A DNA stretch of 64,000 nt, from the NCBI RefSeq assembly GCF_023204875.1, contig NZ_CP096247.1, positions 558,001-622,000 on the forward strand, read 5' to 3'. Positions 17,575 to 24,579 of the stretch are shown here, piece by piece (the first letter of the stretch is position 1; the number at the start of each line of letters is the position of its first letter). Under the pieces are notes generated by a model. That model saw nothing but the letters and a program-made list of their open reading frames with translations. It did not search any database and had not been told where the DNA came from. The DNA is from Prevotella sp. E15-22. Its GTDB lineage: Bacteria; Bacteroidota; Bacteroidia; Bacteroidales; Bacteroidaceae. Both the position numbers and the translations under genes were made by a program.

Positions 17575-19277
17575 GATTAAGGTTCGTTTTTGTTGTTCTG
17601 TGGTATACCCTTTGCATGTTCGCATGCATTGACACGAAGTGGTTTGTATATCCTTCCCTGTCTCAAACATTATTGCCGTCTGTTGTTGCGATATTAATGG
17701 TAATAATATGTACGGCTTACCATTGTCTGCATAAAGAAACGTTTAGGTGGAACCGCATCCAAATCTTTGCTTTAATCTGGATTGTATATGTTCTTCTTCA
17801 TGGGCTGATGATTGCGTCGCCAGAACAATACAAACAAATGTATTTGGTGGGTCATTTGCTTTTGTTAGTTGGTCTTATTGCTTCACTTCGTTCTGGTTTG
17901 ATAAATAGAAACCATCTGGTCAATGGAGTATTTTTGATTGTGGGTATTCATGTACTATATCTCACACTTCAACGTTTTGGTTTTATGTCCTCCAGTAATC
18001 CTTATTTTGAGCTAACGGGAGCCGACGAAAATCCTAATGTCACGGCAATTGCTATTTCAATAGGCATTCCATTCATTTTGTGTAGGATAAAAGGGGAAAA
18101 GAAACTGTGGTGGTACGTTGTGTTGTTGGCTCTTTGTTTTGTTTGCCTCTTGGCTTTGAAATGTCGAACGGCCTATGTGGGAATTACCTGTATGTTTCTG
18201 TTCTGGTTATTTAGGAAATTTTGGCAGGGAAATAGTAAAGTCAGAGGCAATAAACTTCGATGGGCCTTACTGATACTCATATCCATTTTCGGTGTCTTTG
18301 CTTTTGCAAAGATGTATTCGTGGAAAAAAGATTCTGCAGACGGACGTCTGTTTATATGGCAGCGCTGCTGTGAGATAATCACAGAAAAACCTCTTGGCAT
18401 GGGGTATGGATTGTATGAGCATAGTTATAATTTATATCAGGCGCATTTTTTTGAGACTCATGAAAATGCCCGACTGGAGAGCGAATTAGCGACAGCTTCT
18501 GGTAGTGCCTATAATGATGTGCTTGAGCATGGCGTTCAGGGCGGTGTTGTTGGAAGCCTATTCTTTCTTTTATTCATGCTCATGTTGATTCGAATTGCTA
18601 TTCGTTCTCGAAATAGCTTGTTGTCGTGTGTTATGATGGCGATCCTTGTGATGTCATTGATTAATAGCATTTGTTATTCTATTACGCCTTGGCTTCTTAC
18701 GATTGTTATCGCAGCAATGATTGGTGAAGAGGATAATTCGATAAAAAGCAAAAAGTATTCTCTTCTATGTCAGCTCGCCTTTGTTCTTTTTGCTGTTTGT
18801 TTCCTGGGTAGAAATATTTTGATGACGAAATCTCAGATGATGCTTAATAGTTATAAGAGTCATCATATGGAAGATGTCAAATTAGTTAAAAGTCTCTATC
18901 CTAATATTGGAACTTCAGAGGCCTACTGGCGATATCTTGCATCATGTAACGAGGTAATGAATGACTACAGGTTAGCATCGGATTGTTATGATGAGGCCTT
19001 GAAATATACCTCAGCGCCCTCGTTGATTTATAAATCAGCTATGTGCAAAGAGAAGTGTGGGGATATTGATAAAGCCATCGACAGGTTGAATATTGCATGT
19101 AATATGCTTCCAGGAAAACTCTCGTATAAGTATTCTTTAATGACGATGTTCCTGAATCTAGGAGATGTTAATCGAGCAAAGGAAATTGCCCAAAGGATTC
19201 TTGTTACTCCCGTAAAGAATGCTTCGGAAAAATCCTTGTTTATTATAGATAAGGCAAAAGAGGTGGTTGAACAATAA
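17565..19277 (+). CDS. O-antigen ligase/polymerase-like membrane protein with C-terminal TPR region
   Basis: 570 residues with about ten hydrophobic segments in the first 410, including a pair around a large loop that holds DGRLFIWQRCCEIITEKPLGMGYGLYEH, the usual Wzy_C region (O-antigen ligase family, WaaL/Wzy-like), followed by a conserved-looking SAYNDVLEHGVQGGVVG. After the last membrane segment, residues about 430-570 form TPR-like helices (SEAYWRYLASCNEV..., DYRLASDCYDEALKY, DIDKAIDRLNIAC). The family joins or polymerises lipid-linked glycans on the periplasmic face of the inner membrane. The start overlaps the preceding gene by 10 bp. No flippase or glycosyltransferase lies in the same operon, so the glycan must be made elsewhere or the protein does something else. 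Confidence 0.75.
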   Translation: MVVGLRFVFVVLWYTLCMFACIDTKWFVYPSLSQTLLPSVVAILMVIICTAYHCLHKETFRWNRIQIFALIWIVYVLLHGLMIASPEQYKQMYLVGHLLLLVGLIASLRSGLINRNHLVNGVFLIVGIHVLYLTLQRFGFMSSSNPYFELTGADENPNVTAIAISIGIPFILCRIKGEKKLWWYVVLLALCFVCLLALKCRTAYVGITCMFLFWLFRKFWQGNSKVRGNKLRWALLILISIFGVFAFAKMYSWKKDSADGRLFIWQRCCEIITEKPLGMGYGLYEHSYNLYQAHFFETHENARLESELATASGSAYNDVLEHGVQGGVVGSLFFLLFMLMLIRIAIRSRNSLLSCVMMAILVMSLINSICYSITPWLLTIVIAAMIGEEDNSIKSKKYSLLCQLAFVLFAVCFLGRNILMTKSQMMLNSYKSHHMEDVKLVKSLYPNIGTSEAYWRYLASCNEVMNDYRLASDCYDEALKYTSAPSLIYKSAMCKEKCGDIDKAIDRLNIACNMLPGKLSYKYSLMTMFLNLGDVNRAKEIAQRILVTPVKNASEKSLFIIDKAKEVVEQ

Positions 19278-19327
19278 AAAAAATTATGCGCATAACAATA
19301 ATACTAAAAACATTTAAAACTAACAGT

Positions 19328-20185
19328 ATGAGAAAAAAACTATTTATCACAGCCTTAACGTTTATGGTTACATCGGGCTGTTTTGCGGGCATCTTCCCCT
19401 TCTCAGAACAAGAAGAGTGGATTTATGCCGAGAATGCTGAAGCGTTGAATTTCCGAGGAAATGCTGTCGGAAGTGATGCGCTGGAAGAGTTGGTACAAAA
19501 GTATTGTGTACTGACAAGTGATGCTGGCTTCCTAAAGAAACTGTTCGTAGAACGTGAAATTAGGAAGGCTACCTATGACTACATGGACTATAAGCCATGG
19601 GACAAGATGCTTTGCAAACAAAGAATTGATAGTCTCTATCAAGACTCTATTAATGCCAGACTTATTCCATATAACCCTTCTGTTGCAGGCGAGGTTATCA
19701 CTATGGCGGTACGTTTGTCAAAATCAGTCGGCGCTTCACCAGAGACAAAAGGCAGGATAGTGGCGCTTGGATTAGATGTAGCCAGACGGAAAAGACTTAA
19801 TCCAAATTACTTTTACGACAAGGAGATTATGGACAGCCTTCGAACATTCTTGAAAAAGGATCAGCTGGTTCGTATTCTTGTGACGAAGAATAGTGATGCG
19901 GCAAAACAAAAAGCCGTGAAATCTTGGGAGAACGCTGTTCGCGAAGGACTTGTTGTGGATGAGGATAGTGTAGATGCTATAGATAAGGCTCAAGATTATT
20001 ACACCAGCGAAGGTGTCATTAACGACCTGTACGTAGGTCATGAGTCTGCACGTATGAAAAATCTGTCGGCTCTGTGGAAGCGCCAGCCGTTGCTTGTTCG
20101 TATGGATGGTGCCATTCAAAGAAAAACAGATTTGAAGAATAGAAAAGAGGAAGAAAGTAAAACAGATAATAACCTAGAATGGTAA
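19328..20185 (+). CDS. Exported protein of unknown function
   Basis: 285 residues from the chosen ATG. An upstream in-frame start at 19286 would put 14 residues before the signal peptide and is less likely. The N-terminus MRKKLFITALTFMVTSGCFAG is a signal sequence; the TSGC stretch could be a weak lipobox. The mature part is charged and mostly helical (KAYDYMDYKPWDKM-like segments, DAIDKAQDYYTSEGVINDLY) and ends in a Lys/Glu-rich tail. I do not recognise a family. It lies between the ligase-like and Sel1 genes, separated from the latter by one base, so it is part of the upxY transcript. Confidence 0.7.
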   Translation: MRKKLFITALTFMVTSGCFAGIFPFSEQEEWIYAENAEALNFRGNAVGSDALEELVQKYCVLTSDAGFLKKLFVEREIRKATYDYMDYKPWDKMLCKQRIDSLYQDSINARLIPYNPSVAGEVITMAVRLSKSVGASPETKGRIVALGLDVARRKRLNPNYFYDKEIMDSLRTFLKKDQLVRILVTKNSDAAKQKAVKSWENAVREGLVVDEDSVDAIDKAQDYYTSEGVINDLYVGHESARMKNLSALWKRQPLLVRMDGAIQRKTDLKNRKEEESKTDNNLEW

Positions 20186-20186
20186 T

Positions 20187-21569
20187 ATGATGAAAAAGAG
20201 TTTCTTTATATCATTGATGGCGTTGGCTTCAATTGTCCTGCCATTGCCAGCAAATGCCCAAATTGATAAGAGTGAAATACAAGAGGCTATTAATGTTCTT
20301 CGTGGAATGTCTTTGGACCATACTCCAGAATGGGCTGTCGAGCGATTAAAGTCTGTTGATGATTCGACATTTGCTCCTTTGGCAAGCAATGCACTTGCGA
20401 TGGCTTATCTAACAGGAACTGGCGTAGCCCAGGATTCTGCAACGGCTGTTGCTTATTTTGAGAAGGCTGCAAATTTAGGCTATTCCAAGGCCTTTCATAA
20501 TTTAGGCATGCTGCAGAAGAATGCATCTTATGGCTCACAGAATTTTCATAAGGCAGTTGAATATTTTGAGAAGGGAGCGCAAGCAGGTGCACCAATATGC
20601 AACTATGATGCTGGCTATATGTATTATAAAGGCCTTGGCTGTCAGCAAGACTATGTACGTGCGATAGAATACTTTAAGAAGGGTGCACACAATAGTCCTT
20701 CATGTCAGTATATGTTGGGCCTTTGTTATCGTAATGGATATGGCGTAGAGGCTGATGAGGAACTGGCTAAAGCTTATTTGGAGAAGGCATCTTTGGCAAA
20801 TTACCGATATGCCATAGAGGAGACCCTTCGTGAAGATGCTGAGGTGCAGCCTTCGATTAGTGTTAATGCAGACCTTGTTCCAGAAACAATGCCTGAGTCT
20901 GAATTATTCTTAGAAAGTACAGATGATCTCTCTGGAGTCTATCGTGGCGTGGTTGCTACTTACGACTGGAGTGGCAATCATGTTGTGAAGGAACAGAATC
21001 TGGAAATTCAATTCCGAAAAGCTGATGATAGCTATTATGGTTTGTGGATTCAGGAAAGTGATACAATTCCTTTTTCTGCAGTTATCGAAGAAGACGGTCT
21101 TCTGAGATTCTGTAATACCCAAATGTTCATGTCCGACCGATACATTGAGGGTAAAAAGGCTGAATATATTTTCGAGGACGCATCATTGGCTCTTCTTAAT
21201 AACTCTCTTTCAGGAGGTTTGCGACTTTATTCTATGACTCAGATGGAGCCTCAACGCCCCATGTATCTGTCTTTGAATAAGGATGGTGAGGATTCAGAAA
21301 ATGCTGATAAATACGTTTGTCACCTTTCGGCCTATCCTGTGGATGGTACAAACCAGGTTGAGGTATGCTTTAAGATGCCAGAGGATGTAAATTCGGCCTC
21401 AATCTATATGAGTACTCCAAACGGCATGACAGCCAAGAGTTACAAATTGGGAGGCTTGCAGAAGGGAACTCATCGCTTTGTCATATCAACCAATCTTAAG
21501 AAGGGTATTTATGCCGTTACTTTGTTTGCAGATAAATACCATGGTCAAACCTTAATTATGTTAAAATGA
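20187..21569 (+). CDS. Secreted Sel1-repeat protein with C-terminal beta domain
   Basis: 460 residues. The signal peptide is MMKKSFFISLMALASIVLPLPANAQ. Residues about 65-210 hold Sel1-like repeats (ALAMAYLTGTGVAQDSATAVAYFEKA, NYDAGYMYYKGLG...AIEYFKKGA, MLGLCYRNGYG...AKAYLEKA). Residues about 245-460 are beta-rich without a recognised domain (GVYRGVVATYDWSG, AEYIFEDASLALL). Sel1 repeats mediate protein-protein contacts, so an assembly or adaptor role in the envelope is likely. The stop overlaps the next start (ATGATGA region, 4 bp). An intact signal peptide places it in the periplasm or beyond. Confidence 0.8.
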   Translation: MMKKSFFISLMALASIVLPLPANAQIDKSEIQEAINVLRGMSLDHTPEWAVERLKSVDDSTFAPLASNALAMAYLTGTGVAQDSATAVAYFEKAANLGYSKAFHNLGMLQKNASYGSQNFHKAVEYFEKGAQAGAPICNYDAGYMYYKGLGCQQDYVRAIEYFKKGAHNSPSCQYMLGLCYRNGYGVEADEELAKAYLEKASLANYRYAIEETLREDAEVQPSISVNADLVPETMPESELFLESTDDLSGVYRGVVATYDWSGNHVVKEQNLEIQFRKADDSYYGLWIQESDTIPFSAVIEEDGLLRFCNTQMFMSDRYIEGKKAEYIFEDASLALLNNSLSGGLRLYSMTQMEPQRPMYLSLNKDGEDSENADKYVCHLSAYPVDGTNQVEVCFKMPEDVNSASIYMSTPNGMTAKSYKLGGLQKGTHRFVISTNLKKGIYAVTLFADKYHGQTLIMLK

Positions 21570-22540
21570 TGAAAAGAATTTTGTTGCTAATATTTCTTTT
21601 AGTAAATTTGCAACTTACAATGCAGGATGGAGACTTGCGTGTTTCTTTGGCCTCAATATCAGCTCAGTCGTATATGTATGAGGAGTTGCCAGAGGTTGAA
21701 GTGATTGGCAATCTCCGTGACTGTCCATGGGGATGTGGCACACGTCTCTGTAAAACGGAAATGGATGTGCATGAGCAAAATTGTGATTTGAGAATGGTGG
21801 AATGTCCTAGTTGTCATCAGAAAGACTACAAAAGTAGGATAGACAATGGTTGGCACCAATGTGGTAGTTCGTCGAATAACGAAGAATCTAACACCGGTGG
21901 CGGAGGTGGCGGTCACTCTGGTGGTGGTGTTGGTCACGTCGATGGTGGTGGAAACTTTGGCGGCTGGGGGAGTGACACAGGTAGTAGTTGGTCCTCAACG
22001 CTTTATAGTCCAATGTATAACGAAACAATGGTACCTAATTATAAATTTCCAAAAGAATGGAAAGGGCAGTTGCCAGATAGGGTCGCATGCTATATTTGTT
22101 GTATGGAATATATATACAATATACAACGTTCCACTCCGGATTACTATAATAATACTCTTATCAATGGTACTGAACGATATGCGTATCAAAGGGTCTTATA
22201 TAAATTTGATTATGTAGATTTAACCCGTCAAGATGATTTTCGGGGAGTATATCCCTCGTCTGCTGGTGATCTTCTATCCTTTGAAGACTTTCAATATGTT
22301 GAAATCGGGAAGAATGATATTAGAAGTTATCTTGATTCCCAATATTTAATTATTTTGTGCTCAACGGTTTATATTGGTCCATCTGTGTCAGCCCATGCGG
22401 TGCTTGTTATTGGTTACGACAATAATAATAATTTTATTGTTGTCGATCCTGCAACTGGTAAAATAAGGAAACAGAAAGATGACGGTGATTACACTTCAAT
22501 TATAGCAATATCTCCAAAAAACATTTATATAAACAAATAA
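21566..22540 (+). CDS. Exported protein: TRAF-like zinc finger, Gly-rich linker and papain-fold (C39-like) cysteine peptidase domain
   Basis: 324 residues with a hydrophobic N-terminus (RILLLIFLLVNLQL). Residues 53-99 hold a Cys/His array (C53, C57, C62, H69, C73, C80, C83, H97, C99) resembling a TRAF-type zinc finger. Residues about 108-143 are a Gly/Ser/His linker. The C-terminal domain looks like a C39-type papain fold: Gln168 (oxyanion), a candidate nucleophile among Cys175, Cys178 and Cys179 in DRVACYICCMEY, His277 in SAHAVLVIGYD, and Asp294 in FIVVDPATG. The catalytic role is inferred from these residues. A zinc finger in an exported bacterial protein is unusual. The gene is coupled to the Sel1 gene by a 4-bp overlap, which suggests the two products work together. 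Confidence 0.65.
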   Translation: MMKRILLLIFLLVNLQLTMQDGDLRVSLASISAQSYMYEELPEVEVIGNLRDCPWGCGTRLCKTEMDVHEQNCDLRMVECPSCHQKDYKSRIDNGWHQCGSSSNNEESNTGGGGGGHSGGGVGHVDGGGNFGGWGSDTGSSWSSTLYSPMYNETMVPNYKFPKEWKGQLPDRVACYICCMEYIYNIQRSTPDYYNNTLINGTERYAYQRVLYKFDYVDLTRQDDFRGVYPSSAGDLLSFEDFQYVEIGKNDIRSYLDSQYLIILCSTVYIGPSVSAHAVLVIGYDNNNNFIVVDPATGKIRKQKDDGDYTSIIAISPKNIYINK

Positions 22541-22542
22541 AT

Positions 22543-23034
22543 ATGACTATGAACAAGATTTTAGCAATACTAATATTTGTATTTTGTATACAAACAATGA
22601 ATGCGCAGACAACACTGAGCATCAACTTCTTAAAAAGTAACAAATGGATGATAATTAAAGATGGTATTGAAGATGGAAAAAAAGACACGACAGTCATCTC
22701 TTTTGATAGTAAGAAAATGTACACATCTACACATTACCATTTCCTCCATCCTGTAAGAAAGGAAGTCGTTGATAAGACAATAAAGATTGATCATGTGTAT
22801 TATCTATCAGATGCTATCTATGGTAATTATGATGCGACAAAAGTTGGGAAGGCTACTAGTGGTAAATATATTACATTCCATAATGTAACTTCATCATACG
22901 AAGATCCCAATGGATATTCAACTTTTGAAGTCACTCGAAGTAGCAATTCCGAGATAGTATTAACTTTATGTAGTTTTACATCTGGAGAAATTGATCAGAT
23001 TGGCAGAAAATTGACATTGAAAAAGAAACAATAA
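22543..23034 (+). CDS. Small exported beta-rich protein of unknown function
   Basis: 163 residues; a second possible start is the Met at 22549. The signal peptide is MNKILAILIFVFCIQTMNAQ. The mature part alternates short beta strands (NKWMIIKDGIEDG, TTVISFDSKKMYTSTHYHF, KYITFHNVTSSYED, SEIVLTLCSFTSG) in a way that recalls small lipocalin/calycin-like Bacteroidota exported proteins. No family assignment is possible by eye. It is the last gene of the upxY-led block and ends 7 bp before the convergent PD40 gene. No terminator is visible between them. Confidence 0.65.
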   Translation: MTMNKILAILIFVFCIQTMNAQTTLSINFLKSNKWMIIKDGIEDGKKDTTVISFDSKKMYTSTHYHFLHPVRKEVVDKTIKIDHVYYLSDAIYGNYDATKVGKATSGKYITFHNVTSSYEDPNGYSTFEVTRSSNSEIVLTLCSFTSGEIDQIGRKLTLKKKQ

Positions 23035-23040
23035 AGAGTT

Positions 23041-24564
23041 TTACTTCCTCAACCTCTGAACATATTTCACGGGTTCCCCATCGCCCTTCAGTACATCTGC
23101 GAATGTCTGAGGGGCGATTTCTACTGGGCTACTCATAAACTCGGGGATGTTATAGCTGCGCAAGAACTGACGGTGGTAGTCGGGATCGGCCTGAGGCAGC
23201 TCGAAGGGCTTGCCCCACTTGCCGTTCTTATCCATGTGGGCAAAGAACGGACGGGTGAAGGTGCCATCGTCGCGACGACTGCTGAACACCAGCCAGCGAC
23301 CATTGCTCGACCATGTGTGATAGCTCTCCGTATCGTCGCTGTTCACCTCCTTCAGGGGCTTTGCCTCGCCCGTGGTCAGATCCATCGCCCATAGGTCGGC
23401 ATCGCGATGCCAGATGTGGAAATAACCGTATTTCGCCATGGTGAACACCATATAGCGTCCATCGGGACTGATGCGTGGCAGCACGGCACTCTGGTCCAGC
23501 GTGTCGGCAGCAAACACAAGTTGGCGTGGGCCAAACTGCATGGTCTCGGGGTCGAAACTCTTCTTATAGATATTGTATTTCAGTTCCCTGCATCGGCTCA
23601 CCAACTCGTTGATGCTCGACTTGCTGTAGTCCTTGCGTTCGTAGTGGGCGCTGCAGTAGTAGAGCGTCTTGCCGTCGGGCGCCCAGGCAGGGAATACCTC
23701 AAACTCGGTGGTGTCGTTCTCCAGGTTCGTAATCTCGTTCTTGTCAATGTCGTAGGCAATGATATCGCTGGCCTGGTCGTACACCTCAATCTTGTTGGGG
23801 TCGGTGGTATGAAAGCTCTGGTTGGTCCTGTCGGTGGAATAGACGATGAGCTTGAGCCAGGGGTGCCAGGCAGGATAGACACCTGCCGAGAGGATGGAGT
23901 CGTTCTTCATGTTCACCTTCTTGATGGTGCCGTCATAGGCAATCACCGTGCCACCACAATGCTGACGGGCATGAAACTGCATGCGGTTGGGATTGCCCAT
24001 CTGGTAGTTATGGCAGTTGATGCACTGTCCGTCGGCCTCGAAGCCGCACAGCATATTGTCGTAGATCACACTCTCGTCGTAGTTCTCCAAACAGCGCTGA
24101 CTGATGGTCAGGGCCTCGTAGCTCACGAACGACGAGGGGATGAGACGATAGCTCAGGTAACTGTCGATGCTGTCGGCCGACACGTGAATCTTGAAAGGCT
24201 TGTGGTGCGTCCATTGCTCACCGTGGCGCACAAACACATCCACGTTGATGTCGCCACTCTGAGCCGTCAGCGCCTGCCAGTCGGTCATCGAAGGCTGCAT
24301 CTTGTCCTCGCACACCACCTCGATGCCGTCGCGCTCATAGCGGGCAATCATGCCGTCGGCCTCCTCGTCATCAAGTTCGAAGGTCAGCGGAGCTATGTTC
24401 TGGGGAATGGTCACATCGACGACATCCGGATAGATCTTTGGCAACTCGTCGCTCTCAGCATACTCCTTGGGCACGCTGGGCGAACAGGCCGCAATGAACA
24501 ATGTACAATGTACAATGAATAATGTATATAGGATAGAATATGTGATCTGTTTCATAACTTTCAT
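23041..24564 (-). CDS. Lipoprotein with TolB-like (PD40) propeller and one CxxCH haem-type motif
   Basis: 507 residues. The lipobox IAAC places the lipidated Cys at residue 27. Residues 181-185 are CINCH, a c-type haem attachment motif, followed by NYQMGNPNRMQFH with further His/Met. The C-terminal half contains PD40/TolB-type blades (FPAWAPDGKTLYYCSA, LPRISPDGRYMVFTMA, YHTWSSNGRWLVFSSRR). The family is often found next to DUF6057 proteins, as here; the stop of that gene is 15 bp upstream. The start is either 24564 or the Met at 24555. The hydrophobic core of the signal peptide, residues about 13-25, is encoded by a 7-bp tandem repeat, and another heptad tract covers the start codon. It is likely anchored in the outer or inner membrane, facing the periplasm. 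Function unknown. Confidence 0.8.
   Translation of the reverse strand: MKVMKQITYSILYTLFIVHCTLFIAACSPSVPKEYAESDELPKIYPDVVDVTIPQNIAPLTFELDDEEADGMIARYERDGIEVVCEDKMQPSMTDWQALTAQSGDINVDVFVRHGEQWTHHKPFKIHVSADSIDSYLSYRLIPSSFVSYEALTISQRCLENYDESVIYDNMLCGFEADGQCINCHNYQMGNPNRMQFHARQHCGGTVIAYDGTIKKVNMKNDSILSAGVYPAWHPWLKLIVYSTDRTNQSFHTTDPNKIEVYDQASDIIAYDIDKNEITNLENDTTEFEVFPAWAPDGKTLYYCSAHYERKDYSKSSINELVSRCRELKYNIYKKSFDPETMQFGPRQLVFAADTLDQSAVLPRISPDGRYMVFTMAKYGYFHIWHRDADLWAMDLTTGEAKPLKEVNSDDTESYHTWSSNGRWLVFSSRRDDGTFTRPFFAHMDKNGKWGKPFELPQADPDYHRQFLRSYNIPEFMSSPVEIAPQTFADVLKGDGEPVKYVQRLRK
24492..24526 (+). repeat. Heptanucleotide tandem repeat inside a signal-peptide coding region
   Basis: Five 7-mers on the plus strand: CAATGAA, CAATGTA, CAATGTA, CAATGAA, TAATGTA. 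On the coding (minus) strand they spell the hydrophobic core of the PD40 lipoprotein signal peptide (TLFIVHCTLFI). Confidence 0.85.
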
Positions 24565-24579
24565 CTTTCAACTATCAAT
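24552..24579 (+). repeat. Heptanucleotide tract over the PD40 lipoprotein start
   Basis: Four 7-mers on the plus strand: TCATAAC, TTTCATC, TTTCAAC, TATCAAT. On the minus strand this includes GATGAAA, the same heptad as at 9231-9265. The tract holds both candidate start codons of the PD40 gene and touches the stop codon of the upstream membrane-protein gene. Confidence 0.6.
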
